Shown here: positions 12,939 through 24,458 of the stretch, one piece after another | Numbering within the stretch: position 1 is the first letter of the stretch | How the letters are laid out: each line of letters opens with the position of its first letter | From: Isoetes taiwanensis | Taxonomy: Eukaryota > Streptophyta > Lycopodiopsida > Isoetales > Isoetaceae | Direction of reading: 5' to 3' | Assembly: GCA_021234155.1 (NCBI GenBank) | Contig: JAJEKV010000059.1 | Span: 7,105,172-7,169,171, forward strand | Length of the DNA: 64,000 bases | The notes under the pieces: generated by a model | What the model saw: only the letters and a program-made list of their open reading frames with translations | Database searches by the model: none | What the model was told of the DNA's origin: nothing | Translations under genes and position numbers: made by a program

Positions 12939-13720
12939 GGCTGCATCCGCCTGGGGATTCTAAGCACAAGTGAATTCATCACCCATAATTTTATGGATGG
13001 GATCATCATGGCAACTATCTCTGGAATGAAAGTATCATAATAGTTGACTTTTCCAAGAAAGGAGTGTGTCTCCTTAATGTTGGTAGATGCCGGAGCCTTA
13101 AGAACACAGCTGATCTTGGCAAAGTCCGTGATAATGCGTTGTTTACTAGCAACGTGGTCTAGAAGAACACCTGAAGTGACGCTAAAAGTACACTTCTCGG
13201 GATTCAGACTGATACCTAATTCATCACATTTTTGAAAAACAAGCTTATCTTTGGTGAGATGCTCATCCATGGTGCTATAAGCAGAAAAGTCATCTTGAAA
13301 AACTTGCAGAAAAGCATTATCTTTCATGTAATCCTGAAAAACAGAAAGCATAATGCGTTGAAAAGTGGAAGCTGAGTTTGACAAAACAAAGGGCACCACT
13401 TTATAGGCAAAAGTACTCCACGGCTTGGTGAAGGTTGTTTTCAACTGATCTTCGGAGTGAATGGAAATTTGATTATAGCCTGAGAAGCCATCCATGAAGG
13501 AGTACATCTCATGGCCTGCTACTTCTTCTAGAACTTGATCCGTGAAGGGTAGGGGGAAATGATCACGTTCCGTGGCCATGTTGAGTTTTTTGTAATCCAC
13601 ACAAACACGAATTTTTCCATTATGCTTAAGGGCAATAACAATGGGGCTCACGCAGTGAGAATGTTTGACCTCGCAAATAAAGGAATTATGAGTTCTCCCA
13701 ACTCCTTTTTGATACCCCAT
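12926..13720 (-). pseudogene. Ty3/gypsy reverse transcriptase fragment
   Basis: This 264-codon open stretch carries most of the Ty3 RT fingers and palm: the SPIVIALKHNGKIRVCVDY block, then KLN, the region equivalent to the first catalytic aspartate in YSFMDGFSGYNQI, and the box normally read as Y-V/I-DD present here as FQDD (in VFQDDFSAY). The GISLNPEKC and FLGKVNYY landmarks follow in order. The FQ instead of YV or YI in the active-site box and the disrupted flanks argue against activity. The frame then passes, with a shift, into RNase H. Confidence 0.85.
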
Positions 13721-14260
13721 AAATCTTTATAATTCCACACAAAGATATGTTTGAATTTTTTGAAGAGACGGGGTGCGCAAGCTTTATATGGTTTGGGAAG
13801 ATTGGCAGCCAACCGGATAGATTGGTTATCTCCTAAATCAATGATTTCCACTTCCAGAGTTTGAATGTGCAGAATAACATCTGTATCGATGATAGTATAA
13901 GTAGGGGATTGTAATAGAACTGGTGGTTTGGTGTTCTGAGTGGAAAATAATAAGGGCTGTTGATCTTTTCAAGCAAGGGTTGCTTCATGATAGCAGCAAC
14001 ATCAACATGTCGTGAGGGATGTCAACATCCTGAAGGATATCAACACGTTGAATCCTATTGCAAGGCACAAGATAAGGATCGAGCAAGGCTGCGACAACAT
14101 CATCTTAATCAAGATGATGAACGTGATAAGTGTTTTAGAGGTCATCAGAGTCACTATGAGAGAGCGGTGATTCAGCATGTTCAACCGAAATGAATTTTTC
14201 AGTTTCAAGATCCATGATGGCATTCAATTGGTCATCAGTAATAACAAGTTGATCAGTGGC

Positions 14261-14560
14261 TCAGTAGTGGATGCTTTTAGCTTGGCGGAGAAAAGATCGA
14301 CCAACCAACACTTCATAATCATCAGGATCTTTCACAGTTTTCCAAACACCAAATTCCAATGGGAATTTGATATCACCGATGCTGTTTTGCAGAATAGGAG
14401 TGACACCTTGAGGGCGTATGATGTGACCGTTGGCTAGGTTGATATCATAAGAAGCACGATATAGTTGAGTGATGCCGAGTTGTTTCCCGAGTTTGTCCAT
14501 AATGAGGTTGATGGCACTACCCCCATCAATCTAGACATGATTGATTTGCTGATTTCTAAC
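14261..14560 (-). pseudogene. Ty3/gypsy protease fragment
   Basis: A DGGS motif, in the position of the D-S/T-G active site, precedes AINLIMDKLGKQLGI. The frame continues through NGHIIRPQGV and YEVLVGRSFL to 14261. The order, upstream of RT on the same strand, fits a retroviral-type aspartic protease. The short frame and surrounding stops make it a remnant. Confidence 0.65.
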
Positions 14561-15183
14561 AGTTGCGTGAACCATGGGTGTGGAATGGGCAGGACATACT
14601 TCAGAATTGTAGAGAGACTAAGGGGAATCTTGATCTTGGCGAGTTCTTCTTGTAGCTCCAAGGGAATATTTGCCAAAGGATCTGCAGGATCCAAGGGCGC
14701 TAGTTGCATGGGCATTGAGGCCGAAACTTCCTTGAGGAGCTCTACTTCAGCAGCAATGTTAGGATAGGCCTGAGTGCGTGAAGTAGGGGTGGACGTGGAG
14801 GGCGGCTCCTTACATTGTTGAGTGCGTGTTGTAGCGTGAACATTTGCCAGCGTGCATCCTTCAGCAGCTTACATGAGCTTGAGAATACTTTGACGGACCT
14901 TGGGCATAACATGAGGCATGAGTTTGTCTAGATCTGGGGCAAAATGGACCTGCTTGTGTTGGTCGTGAGGGACAGTGTCCATAGCAAAATCAGGCTACGT
15001 GTCCTATGGCGTGAGCATCAAAGGTCGAGTGCCAAGGTATTGTCTTGATACCAGACCAACCTAGTTGGATTGTTTCACAGGAGGATTGAGAGCTTGATAG
15101 ATCTCTTCTTGGGCCTGATGGTCCAACACAGCCAGCGGAGGAGCTTGTTAGTTCTGTTGTTGTTGAGAAGCATGAGGAGATTT

Positions 15184-15513
15184 TCATAAAGTGGGGCATG
15201 GGCCTTGTTTCCCGTTGGTCACACAAAGTTGATAGGCATTAAAATGCACCGAGACAGTTTGGTTAGTGCCCGGGAGTTGGACCTGAACTTGGGGGAGTTG
15301 GGGGTGTGCCACGGTAGTGTGGCCCCATTCCTGATAGTGATAGCAATGAGCTTTCGCAGGATCAAAGGGAGTATACGAGCTTTGTCCTCTGGATTGCTGA
15401 GGTTGCTGAGATTGTTGATATTGTTGAGGCGTGGTCTGGACCGGAAAGACCATTTTCTGTCGAAAAGGCGTAGGATAAGAGCGCATGCATTCTTCAGTGG
15501 CATGGTTGCACAT
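15184..15513 (-). pseudogene. Ty3/gypsy gag-like fragment with degenerate zinc knuckle
   Basis: This 109-codon stretch has a Q-rich linker (QQYQQSQQPQQS) followed by HCYHYQEWGHTTVAHP. That has the spacing of a CCHC knuckle, but the second and fourth cysteines are replaced. It sits 5' of the protease on the minus strand, where the nucleocapsid part of Gag is expected. The Q-rich linker is unusual but uninformative. Confidence 0.55.
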
Positions 15514-15614
15514 ATTGCAACATCAAGCAATAACGCTTGAAAAACTTATCCAACAAATATTCATTGTGCATATCATGCCCACACTAATGATGTAATGTAG
15601 AAAGAGAAGAGGGA

Positions 15615-15764
15615 GTTGATTCTGGTGTGAGCACGAGGCTGTCTACTACCAGCAGTCAGGGGCACTGAAAGGACAGCCTGGCTTCTGCCAGCTGCCGGGG
15701 GCGCCGTTTAGGCACGATTGACCGCTGGCAATAGTCAATCTGCCTTGCTCACATCAGAATCAAC
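15615..15764. repeat. 150-bp inverted-repeat element (MITE-like)
   Basis: The terminal arms 15615-15633 and 15746-15764 are reverse complements at 18 of 19 positions (GTTGATTCTGGTGTGAGCA on the left). An inner pair (CCAGCAGTCA and TGACCGCTGG) also folds back. I found no convincing target-site duplication. Confidence 0.6.
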
Positions 15765-15796
15765 GACCTCGACTATTTCACAGCATCAAGGTTTTT

Positions 15797-15950
15797 GGCT
15801 GCTGGAGTTGCTTGGCATTTTTTATGTCAAGGTTTCACCTATGGCTGCCAGAGTTGCTTGGCATTTTTGAGGTCAAGGTTTTAGCTATGGCTGTCGAAGT
15901 TGCTTGGCTGTGAAGGTTTCAGTCATGGTTGCTGCTGGAGTTGCTTGGAG
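15797..15950 (+). repeat. short tandem array, about 46-bp unit
   Basis: Units beginning GGCTGCTGGAGTTGCTTGGC, GGCTGCCAGAGTTGCTTGGC and GGCTGTCGAAGTTGCTTGGC follow one another, with a fourth partial unit. The linking text resembles ATTTTTGAGGTCAAGGTTT. No coding role is evident. Confidence 0.7.
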
Positions 15951-16031
15951 TTCCACCATTTTTCACCTTCAGCCATGTTCCTCGGCTGCACAAGCACAAA
16001 GGTAATTGTTTGTAACAGGTCAGACTAGAAT

Positions 16032-16188
16032 CACTACATGGGATCGTCATTGTTCAATAATGTCAAGGCATCGTTCAACGATGTCGTGATGTCGTTTAAC
16101 TACGTTACAATAACAACGTTATTAACGACATCGAGACGTTGTTTAACGATGCTTCGACGTCGTTGAACAACGATGATCCCCTGTAGTG
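16032..16188. mobile_element. 157-bp foldback CACTA-type MITE
   Basis: The element starts CACTACATGGGATC and ends GATCCCCTGTAGTG. It is flanked on both sides by AAT (16029-16031 and 16189-16191), the 3-bp duplication length typical of CACTA/EnSpm transposons. The similarity between the two halves runs almost to the centre (about 75 bp per arm), so the whole element can fold into one hairpin. The arms are built from degenerate units containing CATCGTTCAACGATGTC, comparable to CACTA subterminal repeats. There is no coding capacity, so it would depend on a transposase elsewhere. Confidence 0.8.
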
Positions 16189-16946
16189 AATGCTTCAACA
16201 ATTTACCATTCTTGGATAGATTGGTCACTGTGGCGGGATAGGATTGGATCAGACACAAGAATGCTGACCAACTTACCTTGATGTATAATGGTATTCTAGT
16301 AGAAGATTTCTCATCTATAGTGGTACCTAGTTTGGCCTACAATGAAGGTACTAGTTCGGCCTATAATGAAGAAGAAATTGATTTGCATTCGTCTATATCT
16401 TGCCTTTTCAGTTATCTTTCGGTACTTCATTTTTATTATTTCACTTGAATAGATCTTCTTCCCTTGAAAAATAAGCACCAAATCCATGGATAAGACTACA
16501 AAAGAACAATATGGCTAGATCACAGAAAACATTGACATTAGGAAGAGAAAACGTTTTTCCCACGTGCGGAAGTGAAGCTTCAAAAAAATGCAAAACTCCT
16601 AACTTTTCCGGCCAACATTCTGGCAACAAAAATAGACGACTTTGTGGAGCCGTTTTTGGCCCATTAGGGTTTCCTTCTTTACTACACACGATCTCAATGA
16701 AGTTCTGGCCGATTTGGTGTAACAGTAAGCCAGTAATCCATTTGCATCCACAAAATCTTAACTACAACATGATTCATGGCAGGAATCAGAAGATACATGC
16801 CTGCAGTTCTCATCCAGTTCACATCCCATTCCCTTTCTTTTCCCTCATGTTTTTCTCAAGAGTTTGCTACTTGTGCATTCTTCACTCTATGGTTAGAAGT
16901 AAAGCGATTCAATGGCAGTATTTTGAGGTGATAGAAGAGAAGTCTC

Positions 16947-18835
16947 ATGGAGTGTTCTAGGTTAAATGCAAGGAACCGATTGAGGGACCATCTTCTTAGA
17001 AATTTAGACTCTGGTGTTGCTGCATGCAAGGGCATTTCAAAGGAGAATTTGAAGAGCTTGCAGGTTGAAGTAAATAGGAAGTCTATTAAAATGTACAAGA
17101 AGAAAATGCATGCGACCTCTGTTGCCGAACTTCAATGAGTTGTAATTCTCAAGCTGGTTGCAGCTCTATAGCATTGCCTTAAACCAATACCATTAAAGCT
17201 TTATTCTGCAAAGGTGAGGAAGTTATGGTGGATAGAGCAGTTGCAAAGTTTTTCTATACTGAACGCATCCCATTTAATAAAGCTAGATCTCCTTTCTTTT
17301 CTGAAAGGTGTCTGCTATTGGCAAATATGGGGTCAGTTATAAAGCATATAAAGCACCAAATTCAGAATCTTTGAGAATTAATCTCCTCTTCGATGAAAGA
17401 AACAGTGTGAATGTTGAGTTAATAGATGTAAGGAAGAGCTTTGAATGTGTTGGTTGTTCCATAGTGAGTGATGGATGGACTGACAAAAAAGAAAATCCTT
17501 TGATCAACATTCTTGTTTGCAGTTCTGCAGGTACAGTATTTCATTCTTCCAAAGATGCCTCAGGCAAAGAAAAACAAGGAGCTTATATAGCTCAATTGCT
17601 TGAATCTGTTGGACCAGAGAATGCTGTCCAAGTGATCACTGATAATGCTGCAAATTGCAAGGCAGCTGGAGACATTATCATGGCCAACTATCCTAGCATT
17701 TGCTAGAGCCCATGCGCTGCTCATTGCATGAAACTGATGCTTCATGGCATTGGGAAAATCCCAATAGTAAAGGCAACTGTGCAGCAGTCAAGAGACATCA
17801 TCACTTTCATCAAGAATCATGGCATGCCTCTTGCTTTGTTTTACACTTATTACAAGGTGAATAAATGCAATAAATTGTCAAAGCCTACTGATACGCGTTT
17901 TGCTACAGAGATATTGTCCATGAAGAGCGTTTTGCGTGCAAAATTTGCACTAAAGCAAACTGTAATCAGCAATGAGTGGGAAAGCTAGATTTCTCAGCAG
18001 AAGCGCCAAGTAAAAGAATCTAGAACAATAATTTGCAGGTACATTACAGTGAGTGAAAGTGAGGAATTCTGGAACAATTTGTCCATGATTACAAGGGTTA
18101 CAAGTCCACTTCTCAAAGTGTTGCGCCTTGTAGATGGTAAAGAACCATGTGTAGGTGAGGTGTATGAAGCCTTGGACTGTGCTAAAGAGGAGATGTACAG
18201 GAAAGCAAAGACCTCCAAGATGGATGATGAGATAATTCAGGTTTTTGGCAATGTGTTGATGAAAGATGGGAGTTTCTTCACCACCCAATCTATTTTGCCG
18301 CATGCATATTGAATCCAAAGTTTCATGGGCAAGGCCACAAAAGAGATCCAGAACTCATGGAGCATTTCGATAAATGCGTGGAAATGATGATGATGCAAGC
18401 TCAAGTTCGTCAAGAGTATCGTCACTATATGGCAGGTAAAGGGTTATATTCTTTGGCGTGACTAGAGATGATGAGGGGATAAAGGTTGTCTTGAAACAAA
18501 ATGGTTGGAGTGCTATGGTGCATCAACTCCAAATCTTCAACATTGGGCAATTCGCATTTTGAGCTAGGTATGTAGTGCATCTGCATGTGAGCATTCTTGG
18601 GGTATATTTGGGATCCATCATAACACAAAGAGAAATCAGCTAAGTGCATCAAGCCTGAATGATCTGGTGTATGTTCACACTAATTTAGACTATTAGAGTT
18701 ACCAGCAGATGATAAGATCTTGATTGATTGGGAAGAAGCTGGGGCAATTGAAATCGAAGATGCCCAAGAGATTGCAGTGGCAGAAATCCCTAATGAGGAT
18801 TGTGAAGTTGTTTCTCACACTCTAATTTTGTGATA
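16947..18835 (+). pseudogene. hAT-family transposase pseudogene (DUF659 type)
   Basis: The order is that of plant hAT transposases. A possible BED-like start lies near 16950-17060. Next come MVDRAVAKFFYTERIPFNKA (17224-17305, one frame off), then 17308-17706 with SIVSDGWTDKKENPLINILV and VQVITDNAANC, which hold the aspartates of the DUF659/hAT core. CAAHCMKLMLHGIGKIP and a TRFAT block follow (17728-17988), then EEFWNNLSMITRVTSPLLKV and SILPHAY (18049-18312). A frameshift leads to LNPKFHGQGHKRDPELMEHF (18311-18400). The C-terminal dimerisation segment reads ACEHSWGIFGIHHNTKRNQL (near 18570-18640). In-frame TAG codons at 17704 and 17986, and frameshifts near 17307 and 18310, disable it. I did not find terminal inverted repeats. 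Confidence 0.85.
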
Positions 18836-19590
18836 GATAAACAATGTCTATGTCAAGGGTTTCTATGCCTAGGTATGTCTAAGCTTTTGGAATTTCTGTC
18901 TCAATATTAGACAAGAGTTTCTATTAAGTTTTTGGAATTTCTGTCTCAAAATTTATGCGCTAGATAACTGGCCGGATTGAGGGGTTTCCGGCCGGCTACC
19001 AAACGGAAACCGGCAGTTAGGGGAAATTCTGGACTTGTTTTTGGATACAAATTTTTGCAAGATTGTGCTGATTCTGGGTTTCAGAAATTGAAGATCCTGT
19101 TCCGGCGGACGATTTAGAAACAAGGCTTATTAGGGATGATCCTAAACCCTGGAAAGACGTCATGGCTGTCGGATTAGAGCTTGCTCCGTTGCCTGCTCTT
19201 GAAATTTTAAGAATAGATTATACGTCTTTGGCTGGAAGCATCCACGACGAAGATAAAAACCTTGATCTTTCTTTTGGACCCAAAACAGAGTCTCCTAATC
19301 TTTCTGCATCAAATACAGAGTCCGCGTTAAAAAATAGATTCTTCTTCTAATTCTGCAGGATCAGATTCTATGGAATTAAACACACTGCAGATCAGATTCT
19401 ATGGATCAGGCCGGCCGCTGCAAACAGGGGTTCTGGCCAGCTCTTGCTCTTGGCTGCAAACGCTCTTGCTCTGAGGACATCCTTCGCAACCTAATCACAA
19501 AAACGAAATCAAAAAGCTGGATACGATATGAAACTAAAGAAATAGCCCTAGAGGCGTCGAACCCCTAAATCAGCTGCCCTAGGGGCGTCG
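18836..19590. other. interval with an unassigned open stretch
   Basis: A plus-strand frame at about 19080-19350 reads EIEDPVPADDLETRLIRDD, then WKDVMAVGLELAPLPALEIL and an acidic tail. It has no recognised domain and no clear splice context, and could be an old gene fragment. A short foldback with CCGGCCGG and GGTTTCCG/CGGAAACC pairs lies near 18970-19015. Confidence 0.35.
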
Positions 19591-19595
19591 ACCGA

Positions 19596-19740
19596 ATGCT
19601 TTGCTCTGCCGGCCGCTCGAGCTATGCTCTGCTCTGCCGGCTGGCCGCTCAGTGTTTTATTGATGCTTTGCTCAGTGTTCTATTGATGCTCTTCTCTTCT
19701 TCTTCTCTGCTCTGCCGGCCGCTCGAGCTATGGCGGCGCT
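19596..19740 (+). repeat. local repeat of TGCTCTGCCGGCCGCTCGAG units
   Basis: GCTCTGCCGGCCGCTCGAGC occurs at about 19603 and 19710, with a variant between them, alternating with two copies of CTCAGTGTTYTATTGATGCT. This is a small interspersed duplication with no coding feature. Confidence 0.6.
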
Positions 19741-20430
19741 GTAAGCAGCGCCACCAGAGACAAATAGACCAAAAAAAAATTACCTAAATAAAGAAATGGA
19801 GAATATTCGAGGAATTTCCCCTAAACAGCGGTTTAGGTCACAATGTATTAGACCTCTATGGGATAGAATGAAATATCATATCTTTTTTCCGGTATGAAAT
19901 TCCGGCAACATTTTTTTACATTTTTCATTCTAACCCAAGAAGAAAACGTTTTTTCCACGTTTTTGAAGGGCTCAAATAAAAACCATTTGTGACCTAGCAA
20001 TAGAAACCATTTGTGACCTAGCAATAGGGCCCCACAAGGTAGCCAGAATCTTAGAAATACTTATTCCATACGGCAAAAAAAGCTCACATAGAGATACTTT
20101 TTTACCGGAAAAAAAGGCCCACACTGACATGAGAGAGATTTGCCAGAAGTGAAGATGGCCAAGAAAACATCCACTTCCGCGTTTGATCAACCAAGGGAGG
20201 TATAAGCTCCCAGCAAACATTACATCCATTCAAGTCTCATATTCCCATGGCATATTCGTTATGCCAATATTTCATGCCTCGTGCAATGCAACGTGTAAAT
20301 ACCATTTAAGCAACTAACAATTGCTTTTGACCAATCTGTGGAACATATTTTTCATTCATGCCAATACGTAGAAATAATATGACTTGTACGAAATAAAATC
20401 TGAACTCTCTTCAGCTAAATACCACTTCCT

Positions 20431-22431
20431 TTACTTTGTCACATCAAAATGGTGCTCAAACTTGTATATTCCCACTGACAACGATGCTTTCTCATCGTAT
20501 TCTGCAAATTCTTCTTCAGATAAATCAATGTCCGTAAACTTTGTGCCACTCAGCTGCAAACAAAAACAGCCAAAAAAGTAAATTGAATTTCAGTGGAAGC
20601 TATGTAAAATCCCTTAATTCTCTACAGAAAAACAATAGATGCAGCCAATGCAGCATCTCCCTTCGAAAATTTCATACAGAAAATGGCGCACTCTAATCCT
20701 ACCCTTGCTTGAACCTTTCCCCCATGGTTTGTCTCTCATGAATCCCTTTTACATCCACCAAATTTAAGTAGTGATGCTAGTTTTGCTTGAAAAAAGCTAA
20801 TTTATCCAAACCTAGCTGTTGCATTGGATAACAAATACGAATATTGTACAAAGCACTGTGAATGATAGGATAATTACCCCTTCAGCCATCCAAGGTTCGC
20901 CAGGAGAGAATTCAACAGGTTCAATGCCCCTGCAATCAAAGCGTGCCAAAGAAACAAATTTTCCTGCTTCACTATCTTCAAGTGTGTATGGCTTTCCAAA
21001 CCCTTCCATCAGCGAGATAGTTCCAACCCTACTGCACATCTTGCACTGAGAGAATGTAATATGACTTAGAATCATGTGTAAGACAGACGTAAAAAAGGTA
21101 AAAAAGGACATCCAAGCCTATGTCATACATGGTGGCTTGTAATAAGGAACAACATAAAACAAAATTAGAGGCAAGAGAACTAGCAGTACTAAATATATAT
21201 AAAGCTGGAATTAGCATTTGGAGTCTATCTTGCAGGACTTGAAAGCGATTCCAACCAGATCCTCACCCTCTCAACTATGTAAATAAAGTATAACCATATA
21301 TCCCAGCTTAAACTCATGAAGCAGAATTTAGGCTATTTGCTGTCTTGACGAAATACAATCAAGCTTTTTGCATTTCTCATAACAGCTGCAAAAGAACCTG
21401 CTATCTGGTTCTAAGGAGCAGTAGTGAACCAACTTCTTAAAGAGGCACATTTAGTTCCTTAACGCTATTCTTTTGTTTTCATGGAAGCTTGCCTCTGTTC
21501 TCATGCATCAAAAGAAATGATATAAAAGTTTGATTCATCGATGAAGGTCATTCAAACTATAGCTTCAAACTACAACCTGATTAGATTGCACAGGGATGAA
21601 CTGTCTTGTTCCCTTGTACCTTCCAACGATCATATCATAATAAACAAGGTTTGAGGCTATTGTACCATTATTAGCTTTTTGCTTTACAATGCTATATGAA
21701 CCTGACAATATTCTACAGAGGTTTACTGATGGAGGTAATGACCAAATGAATAAGCTGAAGTGCATGAAACACATACTCGCATCAGCAAACACTATGTCAA
21801 CTGAACTTGGAAACCTCAAGAGGGAGAATCTTCTTTTCAAATTTATGCTCCTGTGAATTTCCTGAAAGTTGCATCCTTATTGCATTTTACTTTCTCAAGA
21901 TCCATTGCTATGTTCTACCAGAATACACATCTTCTTTTTAAAATGCTAAATTTAAAGCTAAACAAATTTCCAATACATCAGATGCATTTGTTTAAGTACT
22001 TCTTTCCCTTTTGAAATGCATCTAAGGACTTCTTATAGATCCTGGCTCTTTTTATAGTTAAGCATCAAAAGGCAGGTTTCGGCTTCATGTATTCAAATGT
22101 TTCTGATAATATGATATACAACCAGAAACAAAATAACAGACTTTAAACGGGCACCTTCTGAACAAGGTGAGCTTTGCCTCGACTTTTCGGCATGTCATAC
22201 TCCTCAGACGGTGTCACACTTGAATGCTTTTCACTGATCAGACCACAATTTCCACATTTTACCTGTCCAAATTCTACATAATTACAGCAAAGAAGTGGAA
22301 AAGGGGAATAGAGCAAAAGCCTGAGACTAGCAACAGACCTTGAAGGTGTAGGTGTGGTCTGCTCCACCCTGCGGCGTTAAATTGGTGAGGTTCTCCAGTT
22401 CGAACTTTACCTTCAGCTCGAGTAGCACCAT
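20431..22431 (-). CDS. CZIB: CXXC zinc-binding protein (UPF0587/DUF866 family), four exons
   Basis: This is a complete spliced gene for the eukaryotic CZIB/UPF0587 family, small zinc-binding proteins whose biochemical role is poorly defined. Minus-strand exons are 22431-22339, 22262-22155, 21045-20878 and 20553-20431. All introns are GT-AG, all in phase 0, and the coding total is 163 residues, close to the 160 of the human protein. Exon 1 encodes LKVKFELENLTNLTPQGG. Exon 2 has the first zinc pair in VKCGNCGLISEKH and ends HLVQK. Exon 3 opens with the second pair, CKMC, and ends with the conserved FDCRGIEPVEFSPGEPW block. Exon 4 has LSGTKFTDIDLSEEEFAEYD and SVGIYKFEHHF before TAA. The start ATG (22431) sits in GAAGCTATGG, a favourable context. 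All four cysteines are present and I see no lesion. The 1.1-kb second intron carries no recognised element. The symbol is the vertebrate one, used here for the family. Confidence 0.92.
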
Positions 22432-23639
22432 AGCTTCGGGAGTAATTCAACATTTCCTACTACTAGTTCTATGTCTTACCCTAAATTTTGTTAGAATTAT
22501 CTATTTACTTTTATTAAGGGTTGTGTTTTCGGATATGGAGGAGGAAGAAAAAAGACCAAAGGTTTAAAATGTTGCCATAAAGTGGCCCACAAGGATCAAA
22601 CCGTCGAGTTTGCAATGGTTTGGAAACCACATCGGCTTGGGTATTTTGGGTTTTTGTGGAGTGAAACCATTGTGTATTTGGAAGCAAGGGTTAGGTCATT
22701 TTTGTACTGTTGGTATTTCAATTGGATGCGTGGCGAGTTTTTTTGGCAAGGGAGGCACAAGTTGGGCTAATCGTGGCATGCAGTCCTGGATGTTTTGAGC
22801 TTCTATTTAGAGCAGCTCCATGTGATGGTAGATCACACATGGCCAGCTCCATAACCTCAAGGCAACAAATTTTAAGTCCTATGATATGACCATTTGGTAA
22901 AATGATGTTCTCATTAAGTTCTTTGAAAAATTTGAGTACAAATTGGTTCCCCTTTCTAGGGGTAGAAAATTCTAAAAAGCTTGAAAAATAAAAATGCTCC
23001 AAAGCTAGAAATGAGAGCACGTCGAAGAATACAAGATAAAAGACAAAATATCCACCACATAAGCTAAGCAAAGATGAGAAGACTAGCAATAGCTTGTTAT
23101 CGTCATGAAAAACCCTGCCCTTTCATGTTTTCGAGGAAACCCCTGATTAGAAACAGTTGCTAACGCTCTTAAGGAAAGCCTATTAGTGCCCGGACTAGAA
23201 TGGAGACGACTTGAATATGTGCACCAAACAAAAAGTTGAAGCACCCAAAGGGGCATGCTCGGCTGCTAGCATACGTCAGCCGAGAAATGCTCTGATACAA
23301 ACACGATGACGAGGCACCACCAACCTGCACACTATGACAACCAAAAGACTTCCAAAAGTAACTTGCAAAATCAAGGTTGAGAAGGGAAATGACTAGTCAG
23401 GGAGTTAGGCGCATTGCGCATTTATACAACGTGAAAAATGTATAATAGAGCTCGAAGGCCATGTCGAGAAAGAAATGACAGTCGACCAATTGGAAACCGT
23501 CTGCAAAATGACCGAGGGGAAACATCCAATTAGTACTACCTCAAAGGCCACAATGCCACACCGAGAAAAATGAATAATAATTAATGTCTTGGAGGCTACA
23601 TTACCATGCCCAAAAAATGAGACTATGCACAAAGAATTG
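22432..23639. other. interval upstream of the CXXC gene, no gene seen
   Basis: The promoter of the minus-strand gene should lie just above 22431, but I see no clear TATA box. Near 23400-23640 the segment CTCGAAGGCCATG recurs in diverged form (CTCAAAGGCCACAATG, CTTGGAGGCTACATT), suggesting an old tandem array. TGCTCTGATAC at about 23289 resembles the complement of a tRNA-Met primer-binding site but lacks flanking LTR evidence. Confidence 0.4.
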
Positions 23640-23648
23640 GAAGACATT

Positions 23649-23951
<303 letters not shown>

Positions 23952-24458
23952 CTTGGCCACATCTTTGACTTAGAGATGTGAGAGAGAATCACGGAGATGA
24001 GAGATGGGGAGAGATGGGAGAGATGGTTGAGAGTGGGAAAACCCAACTCTCACCTCGAGAGATGATTAAGCCCCTAACACGGTAGATTAGGGGCATTTTC
24101 ATTGCCCACTAACCAAACAATTAGCCTTAATTTTTATTTTGCTTTGAAAAAGCGCCCAAAATGTTTCCCACAGAAAACTAGGGAGCCATTTCCCCTTCTT
24201 CTTGATCTTCAAGGCCGCCTAATTCTTGGCTCTGAGTATCAATTCCTCGAAGCAAATAGCCGATTCTGATCGGTATGCATCGGATCACTCACGCATTTGC
24301 ATTATGGTTTTGTGGATTCGTTCATTAAGTTTTGATCGTCAATTTCGTTTTACGTAGTCCTTATTCCCAATCAATTATTTGGATTGGATGTCTAAGACCT
24401 CTCGATGCGCTTTTACCCGACAACCCGGCAAGCCTTTCGTGCCTCCTCGTGTTGAAAA

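Larger units (their letters stand above)
9600..15550 (-). mobile_element. degenerate Ty3/gypsy LTR retrotransposon
   Basis: Read on the minus strand, the order is a gag-like piece (near 15500-15190), protease (near 14560-14260), reverse transcriptase (13720-12926), RNase H (12938-12714) and integrase (about 12200-11500). PR-RT-RH-INT is the Ty3/gypsy order. Many frameshifts and stops break every domain. I could not identify paired LTRs, a primer-binding site or a polypurine tract at either edge, so the boundaries are those of recognisable coding similarity. About 1.9 kb of coding-like sequence follows integrase (9600-11335) and is listed separately. Confidence 0.85.

Noticed and set aside
15797-16188. 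Repeats considered as a CRISPR-like array
   Set aside because: The units are contiguous tandem or palindromic copies without unique spacers of constant length, and the context is a plant nuclear genome.
9600-16440. Search for the LTR pair of the Ty3 element
   Set aside because: I compared the flanks by eye and found no convincing long direct repeat, so no LTRs are annotated.
23285-23300. TGCTCTGATAC motif as a primer-binding site
   Set aside because: It is one base off the usual complement, with no nearby LTR-like duplication.
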